From Bacteroidales bacterium (GTDB taxonomy: Bacteria > Bacteroidota > Bacteroidia > Bacteroidales > UBA932), in NCBI GenBank assembly GCA_017437755.1, contig JAFRXI010000068.1:32266-96265 (forward strand): a stretch of DNA of 64,000 nt, given 5' to 3'. A model generated the notes under the pieces. That model was not told the DNA's origin, did not search any database, and saw nothing but the letters and a program-made list of their open reading frames with translations. Below, piece after piece: positions 49,016-57,400 of this stretch. Both the position numbers and the translations under genes were made by a program. Position 1 is the first letter of the stretch; every line of letters begins with the position of its first letter.

Positions 49016-49423
49016 TCAATAGGTAACCTTGGGCTCAAGGGTCTTGGCCTCATCGATGAACTTCTGAAGTTCGGCAGCCACGGGGACCCTCCTGACAAGG
49101 TGCTTTTCCTCGTTGACCTCAAGCATCTTGGCGGCGAGGTTCTCGGCATTGCGGTGCTGGAGTTCCTTTACGGTGTCGACACCGGCTGCCTCGAGCAGTT
49201 CGGAGAACTGGGGGCCTACGCCCTTGATACGGAAGAGGTCGGCATGGTTTACCCATGTAAGGACGCGACCATGGTCGATTCCTGTGGCTTCCTCAATCGC
49301 CTTGCGGCCTGCAGCGCAGGCACCTTTCTCAAGAAGCTGGTCTACGGTTTCAATGCCGGCGGCAATGAGTTTCTCGGCATAAACAGGGCCAATACCCTGA
49401 ATGTCAATGATTTTGTAAGTCAT
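49016..49423 (-). CDS. DUF4332 helix-hairpin-helix protein
   Basis: The 135-residue protein contains two helix-hairpin-helix-like repeats: IDIQGIGPVYAEKLIAAGIETVDQLLEKG (split here: residues about 6-34) and FRIKGVGPQFSELLEAAGVDTVKELQHR (about 63-90). This is the DUF4332 arrangement. Gly-x-Gly hairpins of this kind bind nucleic-acid backbone, but the cellular role is unknown; such proteins are common and conserved in Bacteroidota. It has its own promoter (TTTG-N20-TAACTTTG at 49467-49498, minus strand) in a divergent arrangement with the next gene. Downstream pnuC may share the transcript. Confidence 0.85.
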   Translation of the reverse strand: MTYKIIDIQGIGPVYAEKLIAAGIETVDQLLEKGACAAGRKAIEEATGIDHGRVLTWVNHADLFRIKGVGPQFSELLEAAGVDTVKELQHRNAENLAAKMLEVNEEKHLVRRVPVAAELQKFIDEAKTLEPKVTY

Positions 49424-49466
49424 ATTGCTTTGTGTTTAAGAAATGGTTGCTTAAAAACTACATCAT

Positions 49467-49498
49467 CAAAGTTAAACATTTATAAATGTTTTAACAAA
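49467..49498 (-). promoter_or_regulatory. Promoter of the DUF4332 gene
   Basis: On the minus strand TTTG (49495-49498) and TAACTTTG (49467-49474) are 20 bases apart, an excellent fit to the Bacteroidota consensus TTTG-N19-21-TAnnTTTG, 43 bases before the ATG at 49423. Confidence 0.75.
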
Positions 49499-49507
49499 TT
49501 TTTTTCA

Positions 49508-49515
49508 TACATTTG
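49508..49515 (+). promoter_or_regulatory. -7 box for the gene at 49556
   Basis: TACATTTG fits TAnnTTTG and lies 40 bases upstream of the ATG at 49556. A clear -33 TTTG is not seen at the right distance. It is divergent from the promoter at 49467-49498. Confidence 0.45.
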
Positions 49516-49555
49516 CAAATAATAGAGCCTGGAAGTACTTATAACGGCATTTTTA

Positions 49556-50017
49556 ATGGAAAATTACCCTCTGGATCCCAACAAAGTCTACTACTCGGAA
49601 GATTATCTCTCGCTTGATACCGGGGAGGGTATCAGCACCATGAGGATCGGCGAGTGGCTGAATGCGGATCCCGTGCGGATCCACAGGATGATCGTCCGGG
49701 AGAAAAACCTGCATGTGGACCAGGTGGAAGTATTCAATCCTCTCGTCAGCAAACTCAGGAGGGCCGACCCGCTCTATTACAAGAAGATAATGGGACTCAA
49801 GGTCATGATAGACTTCCCCGGTTACGGGTCTGACGTGGAGGCCAAGATCCCGTTCGATACCGACCCCATCGGATTCTATAAATGGTGGCGGAAGAACAAG
49901 CATGAAAACCTGGTATGGCTCTCGGCCGGCAACCAGTTCCGCCTTTTCCAGAAGGTCTCACTCATGGAGCCCAAGATAATGCTCAAGAAAGACCTTGACT
50001 TTGTAAAGAACTTTTAA
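49556..50017 (+). CDS. Hypothetical conserved-looking protein
   Basis: The 153-residue protein is of unknown family. It lacks a signal peptide or membrane segment and has a mixed charge with many Asp, Lys and aromatic residues (MENYPLDPNKVYYSEDYLSLD..., FYKWWRKNKHENLVWLSAGNQFRLFQ). GC-rich codon use matches the core genome. It is the first gene of a plus-strand run with an LRR protein, a pseudouridine synthase and a hydrolase, 15 bases ahead of the LRR gene. The WW and LVWL features suggest a small beta-rich domain; no function is inferred. Confidence 0.6.
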   Translation: MENYPLDPNKVYYSEDYLSLDTGEGISTMRIGEWLNADPVRIHRMIVREKNLHVDQVEVFNPLVSKLRRADPLYYKKIMGLKVMIDFPGYGSDVEAKIPFDTDPIGFYKWWRKNKHENLVWLSAGNQFRLFQKVSLMEPKIMLKKDLDFVKNF

Positions 50018-50032
50018 CCAATATATTCCGCC

Positions 50033-50725
50033 ATGGCACTTGAAGAAATACTTCGAGTCCCTACAGCGCCTTCAGATGCCGAGCGCGCCAACGATGTCTG
50101 GGACGGGGACTTCTGCTGCAATTATTCGGCCGACGGAACAAAGCTTCTTGACACGGAGAACTTTCCCGAAGTGGTCACTGTCCGTCCCGGCACAAAGGTT
50201 ATATGCGACGGGGCTTTTGCATTCGATCCATACATGGCCGAGGACTGCCGCCTCGGAGAAGATGTCCCATACGACGACCGGATTTCATTCCTCGAGAAAA
50301 TCCGCCTGCCGCATGGCCTCACCCATATCGGGGACAGGGCTTTCATGGAGTGCGGGGGGATTGATTCCATCAGGCTTCCCAAGGGTCTCCAATATATTGG
50401 CAAACAAGCATTCAAGGACTGCTGCCGACTTCAGTACGTCAGGTGCCCTGCAAGCCTAAGGGTTATTTCCGAGAGTGCCTTTGAAGGCTGTATCTCCATG
50501 TATGGTGCCCACCTTGACATCGGCCTGAAAGTGCTTGGGAACAGGGCTTTTGCCGATTGTGAAGATTTGGTTGAAATAAACCTGCCCCACGGCCTGGAAA
50601 TCATTGGCAAAGACATATTCAAGGGTTGCCTCAACCTGGAGGTTATAAGGATCAGGGGCGTGGCATGGCCGCGGTTCCGCAGAATGCTTCCCAAGCACCT
50701 CCACGACATTATCGACGTATCATGA
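50033..50725 (+). CDS. Short BspA-type leucine-rich repeat protein
   Basis: The 230-residue protein has a short acidic N-terminal part (about 65 residues) and then five LRR_5/BspA units (about 70-215) with motifs such as HIGDRAFMECGGIDSIRLPKG, YIGKQAFKDCCRLQYVRCPAS and VLGNRAFADCEDLVEINLPHG. No signal peptide is present, so it is probably cytoplasmic. Its stop overlaps the ATG of the pseudouridine synthase gene as ATGA, so it is part of that operon. It is related in repeat type, not in N-terminus, to the island LRR protein at 26820-28367. Confidence 0.8.
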   Translation: MALEEILRVPTAPSDAERANDVWDGDFCCNYSADGTKLLDTENFPEVVTVRPGTKVICDGAFAFDPYMAEDCRLGEDVPYDDRISFLEKIRLPHGLTHIGDRAFMECGGIDSIRLPKGLQYIGKQAFKDCCRLQYVRCPASLRVISESAFEGCISMYGAHLDIGLKVLGNRAFADCEDLVEINLPHGLEIIGKDIFKGCLNLEVIRIRGVAWPRFRRMLPKHLHDIIDVS

Positions 50726-51753
50726 TACCTGTTATAGGACAGAAATTTACAGTTACCGAAAGGAGCAGCCTGCTGCCTTTCCTGCTTTCGGTTTTCCCAA
50801 ACCAGAGCCGGACATCCGTAAAGGCGATGCTTTCCAGGGGAAGGATCAACGTAGACGGGGAAACGGTAACGGCTTTTGACCATCCCCTGATGGAAGGAAG
50901 TGTGGTTACAATCCTTCCCAAGGCCATCCCGATGGCGATCGGGATGAAGGAGGAAGCCGACGACGCCCTGAAAAAGGCCGGAGTGGAAGTCATATTTGAG
51001 GATGAGCATATCATAATCGTGGACAAGCCATCCGGCATGCTTACGGTTTCCGCCCCGGGAAAGAAGGCAAAGGGTGACACCCTGTATTCCCTCCTGAATT
51101 CATACGTCAAGACTTCGGCAAGGGCCCAGCGTAAGATCGACAGGCTCAAAGGCCAAAGGCCGGACCACTCCCTGGTCAAGATCTGGATCATACACCGGCT
51201 CGACCGTGAAACCTCCGGACTCCTGGTCTTCGCCAAGGACGAAAGGACCAAGGATATAATGCAGAGCCGGTGGAAGGACCTGGTGGAGGAAAGGATGTAC
51301 ACAGCCTTCCTGGAGGGGGAACTGCCCAAGGAGAAAGGCTCCATCCAGAGTTATCTTTCGGAAAATCCCAAAAGCCTGAAAATGAGGTCATCGGAGATTG
51401 AAACCCCTGACAGCAAGCTGGCAATCAGCCATTTCCGGGTGGTGGGCATTGTCACCGCAAGGGGAAAGGTACAGTGGTCCAAGGTGGAATTCCGGCTCCA
51501 GACCGGGAGGAAGAACCAGATCAGGGTACATGCCGAGGACCTCGGGCATCCCATAGCTGGCGACGAAAGGTACGGGGCCGTGACCGACCCGGCCGGCAGG
51601 CTGGCCCTCCATGCATCCACTCTGATATTCACGCATCCCTATACCGGCAAGATAATGAGTTTCCGCTCGGAACTGCCGCCCGAATTCAACAGACTCGAAC
51701 AAAAGACCCATGGCTATGGAACAGATCAGGACCAGCATACCGGCATCCGGTGA
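50722..51753 (+). CDS. RluA-family pseudouridine synthase with S4 domain
   Basis: The 343-residue enzyme has an N-terminal S4 RNA-binding domain (about residues 18-70, SVFPNQSRTSVKAMLSRGRINVDG) and a catalytic domain with IIHRLDRETSGLLVFAKDERT (catalytic Asp in RLD, about 158) and GRKNQIRVH (about 260). It isomerises specific uridines in 23S rRNA or tRNA; which position cannot be decided. The open frame extends upstream, but the ATG at 50722 coincides with the LRR gene stop (ATGA) and starts the S4 domain. The 3' end overlaps the hydrolase gene by 44 bases. Confidence 0.92.
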   Translation: MIPVIGQKFTVTERSSLLPFLLSVFPNQSRTSVKAMLSRGRINVDGETVTAFDHPLMEGSVVTILPKAIPMAIGMKEEADDALKKAGVEVIFEDEHIIIVDKPSGMLTVSAPGKKAKGDTLYSLLNSYVKTSARAQRKIDRLKGQRPDHSLVKIWIIHRLDRETSGLLVFAKDERTKDIMQSRWKDLVEERMYTAFLEGELPKEKGSIQSYLSENPKSLKMRSSEIETPDSKLAISHFRVVGIVTARGKVQWSKVEFRLQTGRKNQIRVHAEDLGHPIAGDERYGAVTDPAGRLALHASTLIFTHPYTGKIMSFRSELPPEFNRLEQKTHGYGTDQDQHTGIR

Positions 51754-52648
51754 CGGCATTACACTCAGCCTTCTTGCAACCGTTCCGGCCGAGGCGCCCA
51801 AGGCCGTGGTACAGTTCGTCCACGGCATGGCGGAGCATAAGGAAAGGTATCTCCCAGTAATGGAATTCCTTTCCGGTAAAGGCTTCGCATGCGTGATAAA
51901 CGACCTCAGGGGACATGGCCAATCCGTTGCCTCCCCTGACGGACTGGGCTCTTTCTCAAAGGGCGGATTCAAGGCGGCAACGCTTGACGAGTTTGCGGTA
52001 ACCACCTGGTGCAAGGAGAATTACCCCGGCATCCCCGTCTTCCTCTTCGGACACAGCATGGGTTCGTTGCTGGTCAGGGAGTACTGCAAGGAGCACGATT
52101 CCGATATCTCCGGCCTCGTCGTTTGCGGAAGTCCCAGCGCCAATTCCGCCGCCGGCATTGGAAAGGTCATCGCACGCCTGATATGGATGTTCAACGGTTG
52201 GAAATACCGCTCGCCGATGCTCGCATCCATGGCCCTGGGAGGTTATTCCAGGAAATTCAGCAAGGAAGGGTCCAGGAATGCATGGATATGCTCCGACAAG
52301 GCCGTCGTGGACGCTTACGACGCCGACCCTCTCTGCGGCTTCAACTTCACCGTAAACGGATACTATAATCTCTTCGGGCTCCTCAAGGACACTTATTCGG
52401 AGAAAGGCTGGCAGGTCAGGAACCCTTCCCTGCCCGTCCTTTTCATTGCCGGAGCCAAGGACCCATGCATCGACGGGATAAGGAAATTCTCACGGGCCGT
52501 GGATTTCATGCGCGGAAGGGGTTATACCGACGTATCCGCCAAGGTATATCCCGACATGCGCCACGAAATCCTCAACGAAAAGGGAAAACAGGCCGTATGG
52601 GACGATGTAGCCTCGGCCCTGGGATCATGGCTTTCAAAAATACGCTGA
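51710..52648 (+). CDS. Lysophospholipase/monoacylglycerol lipase-like alpha/beta hydrolase
   Basis: The 312-residue protein is a soluble alpha/beta hydrolase of the Hydrolase_4 group. HGMAEHKERY is near residue 38, FGHSMGSLLVREY near 115 (nucleophile Ser in GHSMG), an acidic residue in AGAKDPCIDG near 250, and a catalytic His in DMRHEILNE near 283. This is the pattern of bacterial lysophospholipase L2/monoacylglycerol lipase-like enzymes; the natural substrate is unknown. It overlaps the pseudouridine synthase gene by 44 bases and ends just before a strong symmetric hairpin terminator. Confidence 0.87.
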   Translation: MAMEQIRTSIPASGDGITLSLLATVPAEAPKAVVQFVHGMAEHKERYLPVMEFLSGKGFACVINDLRGHGQSVASPDGLGSFSKGGFKAATLDEFAVTTWCKENYPGIPVFLFGHSMGSLLVREYCKEHDSDISGLVVCGSPSANSAAGIGKVIARLIWMFNGWKYRSPMLASMALGGYSRKFSKEGSRNAWICSDKAVVDAYDADPLCGFNFTVNGYYNLFGLLKDTYSEKGWQVRNPSLPVLFIAGAKDPCIDGIRKFSRAVDFMRGRGYTDVSAKVYPDMRHEILNEKGKQAVWDDVASALGSWLSKIR

Positions 52649-52665
52649 CAATACGGTAAAGCGGC

Positions 52666-52701
52666 AAAGGCGGTGATTACATTCGAGTAATCACCGCCTT
52701 T
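52666..52701. terminator. Bidirectional hairpin between hydrolase gene and tRNA-Phe
   Basis: A perfect 15 bp inverted repeat (52666-52680 with 52687-52701, loop ATTCGA) with A/T ends on both sides. It lies 17 bases after the hydrolase stop (plus) and 4 bases beyond the 3' end of tRNA-Phe (minus), so it can end both converging transcripts. Confidence 0.85.
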
Positions 52702-52705
52702 GCTG

Positions 52706-52778
52706 TGGTGTCGGCAGGAGTCGAACCGGCGACACATGGATTTTCAGTCCATTGCTCTACCACCTGAGCTACGACACC
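52706..52778 (-). tRNA. tRNA-Phe (GAA)
   Basis: The 73-nt minus-strand sequence folds as a standard tRNA: acceptor GGTGTCG/CGACACC with discriminator A, D-arm GCTCAGGTGGTAGAGC, anticodon loop CTGAAAA with anticodon GAA, and T-arm with GGTTCGACTCC. The 3' CCA is not encoded (the next bases are CAG). It has a consensus promoter 21 bases upstream and a terminator directly after. Confidence 0.96.
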
Positions 52779-52798
52779 GTTTTTCCCAAACGGGAATG

Positions 52799-52829
52799 CA
52801 AAGTTATTAAACTTTTGGTAGATTACAAA
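52799..52829 (-). promoter_or_regulatory. Promoter of tRNA-Phe
   Basis: On the minus strand TTTG (52826-52829) and TAACTTTG (52799-52806) are separated by 19 bases, a perfect Bacteroidota promoter, and the -7 box ends 20 bases before the tRNA 5' end. Confidence 0.8.
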
Positions 52830-52847
52830 TTTTTGTGATAATTTTTG

Positions 52848-52855
52848 TAAATTTG
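52848..52855 (+). promoter_or_regulatory. -7 box of the PriA-like gene
   Basis: TAAATTTG fits TAnnTTTG and ends only 6 bases before the ATG at 52862, so the mRNA would be leaderless or nearly so. It overlaps the divergent tRNA promoter region. Confidence 0.45.
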
Positions 52856-52861
52856 TTCTTT

Positions 52862-54739
52862 ATGACCGCCCTGACATTCATATCGGTTATCGTCCCCCTC
52901 CGGCTCGCCTGGGAACCCTGCTACCACACCTCGGACCAAAGCATTTCCGTTGGTGACAGGGTAAGGGTATCCTTCTCCGGGCGGGAATACGTAGGTGTCG
53001 TCAGCGGCGTCGGAGTCACTCCGGACACCCCGGCTTCCAGAATCAAGGGCATACTGGGAAAGGCTGAGGACCTGGATCCGGTCGTCCCCGTTGAAATTGG
53101 GTTCTGGCGCAGCATCGCCTCATATTACCTTTGCACGGTGGGTGAAGTTTACAAGGCCGCCTACCCCTCGGCGATGGTTTCCAGGGAGGAACTTGAATCC
53201 AGGAAGGAATCGCGCCTGGAAGAAAGGATCCGGAAACGGGAGGATGCCCTGAATAGGGCCAGGAAAGAGTCGGTCAAGGAAAGGCTAACCGCAGAGATCC
53301 GGGACCTCAAGGCCATCCGGACAGGACCGGGCCTCCATTCCGGAATACCACGGCTGGATATCTCAAAGCCGCTTCAGAGGGCTTATGTTCAGGTCCAGTC
53401 GGCATTTACCGAAGCCAGGACTGCCCTCCTCCTGGGGCCTGACAGGCTTATGATATATCTGAAAGCCGCCTCGGACGTGCTCTCAAGCGGGCGCAGCGTA
53501 CTGATGCTCATCCCCGAGATCAACCTCGGGCGTCAATGGGAGAACAGGATAAGGGAATTTTTCCCGGAGCTTCTCATCTATCACTCCGGAGAGAGTCCTG
53601 TCAGCAGGGGTGAAGTGGCCGCAAGGGTCAGAAGCGGGGCTCCGGTGCTGGTGATGGGTACCAGGTCGTCCATCTTCCTACCCTTCAGGAACCTCGGCCT
53701 CGTGGTAGTGGAACAGGAACAGGACCCCTCGTTCAAACAGGACAATCCGTCGCCCAGGTACAATTCCAGGGACGCCTCCATGCTCCTTGCAAAAACGCAC
53801 GGTGCAAAGGTGATACTGGGGTCTGCCTCCCCGTCGCTTGAATCGGTATATAATTCAATATCAGGTAAATACCGTGAGGTCCGGACCACTTGGGAGAATC
53901 ATCCGGAACTGCCTGTGACGGTTGTGGACATAACGTCTGAACGGCGCAAGAGAGGCATGGTGGGAGCCTTGTCGGTCAAGTTGATGGAGAGCATGGCCGG
54001 CGTTCTGGAAGCAGGCCGGCAGGTCCTGCTGCTCTGTCCTCGGAGAACTATCCTCCAGGACGCCATCGGGGAGCAGATCCGGAACCTTTTCCCGGGGAGG
54101 AGCGTCGTCATCCTTGAAGGAGGAGTCACGCAGGCCAGGCAAAAGAGGATAATATCCGAATTCACCGCCGGGGAAACCGATATCCTGATAGGAACCCATA
54201 TGATGGCCAAGGGCCTGGACAGCAGGAATCTCGGCCTCATAGCACTGCTGGGGGCCGACAGCCTTTCCGCACAGGAAGATTTCAGGGCCGACGAAAGGGC
54301 TTTCCAGACAATCGGCCAGCTGAGGGAACGCGAATGGGCCCAGGGATGCTCCCTCATCGTCCAGACCGCCAGGGAAGGCCATCCCGTATTCAGCATGGAC
54401 GGGGACATAGTACAAAGGCTGCTCCAGGAAAGGAAGGCCGCCTCGCTCCCCCCATACACCCGGCAGGTGGACATAATAATGAAGGACACGTTCCCTGAAA
54501 GGCTTGCCAGACTCTCCAGGGAACTTCGCAGTTCCCTGCCCGTCCTTCCCGGGGCGGTCGTCACCGGGCCATACCGGCCCTCGGCGGCAAATGCGGCGTC
54601 GGACATGATGGTGATAGGGGTATTCCTGCCCAAAGACCGGAACCTCGCATCTTCAAAAAAGGCGCTGATGAAAGCGGCGGACACCTTCGGCATTGCCAGG
54701 AAATGGTCCTCGCACCTGTCCTTGGACGTAGATCCTTAA
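52862..54739 (+). CDS. PriA-like protein lacking helicase motifs and zinc module
   Basis: The 625-residue protein has the whole PriA scaffold: an N-terminal 3'-DNA-binding domain (SVIVPLRLAWEPCYHT..., VGDRVRVSFSGREYVGVV), two helicase lobes (LGSASPSLES, ILIGTHMMAKGLDSRNLGLIALLGAD, DFRADERAFQTIGQ) and a C-terminal domain (LPPYTRQVDIIMKD). But Walker A reads LLLGPDRLMIYL (about residue 189) instead of GxTGSGKT, the DEEH box reads EQEQ (about 283), and motif VI QVAGRAGR is replaced by QLREREWAQG (about 485). The eight-Cys zinc insertion is also missing. The frame is intact and GC-rich, so it is likely expressed. ATP hydrolysis and unwinding are not expected. It precedes parA by 45 bases. Confidence 0.85.
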   Translation: MTALTFISVIVPLRLAWEPCYHTSDQSISVGDRVRVSFSGREYVGVVSGVGVTPDTPASRIKGILGKAEDLDPVVPVEIGFWRSIASYYLCTVGEVYKAAYPSAMVSREELESRKESRLEERIRKREDALNRARKESVKERLTAEIRDLKAIRTGPGLHSGIPRLDISKPLQRAYVQVQSAFTEARTALLLGPDRLMIYLKAASDVLSSGRSVLMLIPEINLGRQWENRIREFFPELLIYHSGESPVSRGEVAARVRSGAPVLVMGTRSSIFLPFRNLGLVVVEQEQDPSFKQDNPSPRYNSRDASMLLAKTHGAKVILGSASPSLESVYNSISGKYREVRTTWENHPELPVTVVDITSERRKRGMVGALSVKLMESMAGVLEAGRQVLLLCPRRTILQDAIGEQIRNLFPGRSVVILEGGVTQARQKRIISEFTAGETDILIGTHMMAKGLDSRNLGLIALLGADSLSAQEDFRADERAFQTIGQLREREWAQGCSLIVQTAREGHPVFSMDGDIVQRLLQERKAASLPPYTRQVDIIMKDTFPERLARLSRELRSSLPVLPGAVVTGPYRPSAANAASDMMVIGVFLPKDRNLASSKKALMKAADTFGIARKWSSHLSLDVDP

Positions 54740-54749
54740 TATTTTTTAC

Positions 54750-54757
54750 TATCTTTG
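54750..54757 (+). promoter_or_regulatory. -7 box of parAB
   Basis: TATCTTTG fits TAnnTTTG, 27 bases before the parA ATG. A weak TTGG about 23 bases upstream could serve as -33. Confidence 0.5.
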
Positions 54758-54784
54758 TAAGATTATATATAACACATACTGACA

Positions 54785-55561
54785 ATGGGAAAGATAATCG
54801 CCATAGCAAACCAGAAGGGCGGGGTTGGAAAGACCACAACCGCAATCAATCTGGCAGCCTCTTTGGCGGTGTTGGAAAAAAAGGTCCTCATCATTGATGC
54901 AGACCCTCAGGCCAACACCACCTCGGGACTCAATTTTTCCCCGGAAAACGACCAGAAAAGAACTCTGTACGAGGTACTTATAGGAAGCATACACGTTACC
55001 GACGCCCTGGTTCAGACCGAGCTGCAGAACCTCCATCTCATTCCCTCGCACATCAACCTCGTGGGGGCCGAGATAGAGATGCTCGACGCTCCTGACAGGG
55101 AGTCCGTCCTGAAGAACGTCCTTCGTCCGGTCAGGGATTCCTACGATTTCATAATCATCGACTGCTCCCCTTCCCTGGGCCTTATCACGGTCAACTGCCT
55201 GACTGCGGCCGACTCTGTAATAATCCCCGTCCAGCCGGAGTTCTTTGCGCTGGAAGGGCTGGGAAAGCTACTGCAGACCATACGCCTCGTGCAGGGCGGA
55301 GTCAATCCGGATCTCAGCATAGAAGGTTTTGTGGTGACAATGTTCGACGGAAGGACAAAGGTGCATACCCAGGTCGTCCACGAGCTCAGGGAGCATTTCA
55401 AGGACATGGTATTCGATACCATCATCCAGAGGAGCATCCGCCTGAGCGAAGCCCCGTCACACGGGAAACCCATCATCCTGCACGATGTAATGTGCAATGG
55501 TACAACCAATTATCTGAATCTCGCCAGGGAGGTCCTGGAAAAGAACCGTAACAAGTCATGA
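54785..55561 (+). CDS. parA: Chromosome-partitioning ATPase ParA (Soj)
   Basis: The 258-residue protein is a Walker-type ParA. The deviant Walker A NQKGGVGKTT is at residues 9-18 (signature Lys near 12), the A' motif IIDADPQANTTSGL near 39-52, and Walker B IIIDCSPSLG near 120. It binds nucleoid DNA as an ATP dimer and, with ParB, separates replicated chromosome origins. Length (about 255-260) is the chromosomal Soj type without the N-terminal helix-turn-helix of plasmid ParA. Its stop overlaps the parB ATG, so the two are coupled. No recognisable parS palindrome was found in this window. Confidence 0.95.
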   Translation: MGKIIAIANQKGGVGKTTTAINLAASLAVLEKKVLIIDADPQANTTSGLNFSPENDQKRTLYEVLIGSIHVTDALVQTELQNLHLIPSHINLVGAEIEMLDAPDRESVLKNVLRPVRDSYDFIIIDCSPSLGLITVNCLTAADSVIIPVQPEFFALEGLGKLLQTIRLVQGGVNPDLSIEGFVVTMFDGRTKVHTQVVHELREHFKDMVFDTIIQRSIRLSEAPSHGKPIILHDVMCNGTTNYLNLAREVLEKNRNKS

Positions 55562-56478
55562 CAGCAGGAAAACCCTCAAGGGGGCTCGGAAGGGGCCTCA
55601 GCGCAATACTTGGTGAAAGCACCGACATCTCAGGTCTCCGCAAGCCGGTGGGCTACGTGAACAAGGAGATCGCCGGCAGCCGTACCGGCCAGAACTCTTC
55701 CGACATATTCCGGATCCCGCTGGACAGGATAGAGCCGAATCCCTTCCAGCCAAGGACCACCTTCGACCGTGAAGCCCTGGAGGAGCTTGCCGGTTCCATC
55801 AGCACCTTCGGTCTCATCCAGCCCGTGACCGTCAGGAGAATCGACGGCGACCGTTACCAGATCATCAGCGGAGAGCGCCGTTTCAGGGCGTGCCGCATGG
55901 CCGGACTGGAGATGATTCCCGCCTACATCAGGGAGGCCGACAACCAGGGAATGCTGGAAATGGCCATTGTGGAGAATATCCAGAGGGAGAACCTCGACCC
56001 GATAGAAGTGGCCATGAGCTACAGGCGCCTCATCGAGGAATGCGGTCTCACTCAGGAGCAGATGGCTTCCAGGGTTGGACGCAAAAGGGCGTCCGTCACC
56101 AATTACCTGCGGCTCCTGAAGCTTCCGGCCAAGGTCCAGCACGACCTGAAGGTGGGCCTGATAAGCGTGGGGCACGCCAAGGTCCTCCTGGGCGTAGAAG
56201 ACCCTTCGGTACAGGAGGCCCTGTGCGATGCGGTGGTGAGGAACTCCCTGTCGGTGAGGCAGTTGGAAGAAAAGCTGGCAAGATTGTATTCCGCTCCTGC
56301 GCCTGCAGTGCAGCAGCCGCTTCCGGATGCCTATTACAAGGTACTGGAGCACATCGGGCGCTTCTTCGGTGACAACATATCGCTCAAGCGCTCCCCCACC
56401 GGGAAAGGCACCATCACCATCAGGTTCTCTTCCGATGAGGAAGTAGAGAAGTTCCTGAAAGCCCTCGACGAAAGATGA
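55558..56478 (+). CDS. parB: Chromosome-partitioning protein ParB
   Basis: The 306-residue protein has the ParB/Srx CTPase domain (IPLDRIEPNPFQPRTTFD near residue 60, GERRFRACRMAG near 107, ENIQRENLDPIEVA near 140). A central helix-turn-helix follows (LTQEQMASRVGRKRASVTNYLRLL, split across about 165-190), and then a C-terminal dimerisation segment. It binds parS sites, spreads as a clamp and stimulates ParA. The start overlaps parA (ATGA) and the stop overlaps the DUF5683 gene (ATGA), so partition and envelope genes share one transcript. Confidence 0.95.
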   Translation: MTAGKPSRGLGRGLSAILGESTDISGLRKPVGYVNKEIAGSRTGQNSSDIFRIPLDRIEPNPFQPRTTFDREALEELAGSISTFGLIQPVTVRRIDGDRYQIISGERRFRACRMAGLEMIPAYIREADNQGMLEMAIVENIQRENLDPIEVAMSYRRLIEECGLTQEQMASRVGRKRASVTNYLRLLKLPAKVQHDLKVGLISVGHAKVLLGVEDPSVQEALCDAVVRNSLSVRQLEEKLARLYSAPAPAVQQPLPDAYYKVLEHIGRFFGDNISLKRSPTGKGTITIRFSSDEEVEKFLKALDER

Positions 56479-57395
56479 AATTCAGGATGCTGCGACATAT
56501 TGCAGCGGCCCTCGCCCTTATATCGGCTGCCGCCCAGGTCGCTTCCGCCCAGTTCAAGGAGGAAGCGTTCACCCAGAGCTATGCCGACCCCAACGACACC
56601 ACGGCGAGGGATACCACGGACAAGCTGTTCTCTTTCAAGGAGTTCTTCGGAGGGGTTTCGCACAAGCGCGACGTAAGGATAGGCACCCTCTTCGCAGGTT
56701 CCATGCTCTTCATCGGATCCGAGCAGATATACAACAGGGACTATTGGAAGCTACCGGTCGTTTACGGCGGGATAGGTGCCGGGGTAGGACTGGGGACATA
56801 CTACCGCCTCCGTTACAACAAGACCGGCGAACTGAAGGACCGGCAGATGAGTACCTGGATGTTTGCCGGGGCAGGCCTTGTATATTGGGGCACCCTTATG
56901 GACGGGATGATACGCTACAAGAGGGACGTGTATCCCAATCCGGGCAAAGCCACAATCTATTCCATCCTCCTGCCCGGACTCGGGCAGGTATACAACGGCG
57001 AGGCCTGGAAGGTCCCGCTCTACTGGGGATTCATGGCCGGAGCCACCCATTTCCTGCTGCTGAACAACACCAACTACAAGAGATACAAGAGGATACACAA
57101 CGAGGCTACCGGCGAGGACGCCGCGTCCTACAATACCCCGATTTCCGGGGAAACCGCCAAATATTACAGGGATGTATTCCGACGGTACCGCGACTATTCC
57201 ATAGTTGCCCTGATGGGCTTCTACCTGCTTCAGGTGATAGACGCCAATGTTTTTGCCTATATGCAGGACTTCGAGGTGAATGACGACCTTTCCATCCAAA
57301 TCCGGCCTACGGTTATCACACCCGATGTCCAATATGCGGCAGTACCCGCCCCCGGGACCTCTGCCTTTGGACTTTCCATAGGCCTAAAGTTTTGA
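56475..57395 (+). CDS. DUF5683 membrane protein
   Basis: The 306-residue product has a signal peptide (cleavage near ASAQF), a short Thr/Asp-rich linker and a DUF5683-type membrane region. Hydrophobic segments include GTLFAGSMLFIGSEQIY, VVYGGIGAGVGLGTYY and, after a PNPGKATIYSILLPGLGQVYNGEAWKVPLYWG motif (about residues 155-185; ILLPGLGQVYNGE is the family hallmark), further helices and an extended C-terminus. It is a conserved envelope protein of Bacteroidota of unknown function, regularly found between parB and the lytic transglycosylase gene, as here. It overlaps parB by ATGA. Confidence 0.85.
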   Translation: MKFRMLRHIAAALALISAAAQVASAQFKEEAFTQSYADPNDTTARDTTDKLFSFKEFFGGVSHKRDVRIGTLFAGSMLFIGSEQIYNRDYWKLPVVYGGIGAGVGLGTYYRLRYNKTGELKDRQMSTWMFAGAGLVYWGTLMDGMIRYKRDVYPNPGKATIYSILLPGLGQVYNGEAWKVPLYWGFMAGATHFLLLNNTNYKRYKRIHNEATGEDAASYNTPISGETAKYYRDVFRRYRDYSIVALMGFYLLQVIDANVFAYMQDFEVNDDLSIQIRPTVITPDVQYAAVPAPGTSAFGLSIGLKF

Positions 57396-57400
57396 GAATC

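Noticed and set aside
54740-57395. parS sites near parAB
   Set aside because: I looked for a 16 bp palindrome of the TGTTTCACGTGAAACA type and found none in the window by eye.
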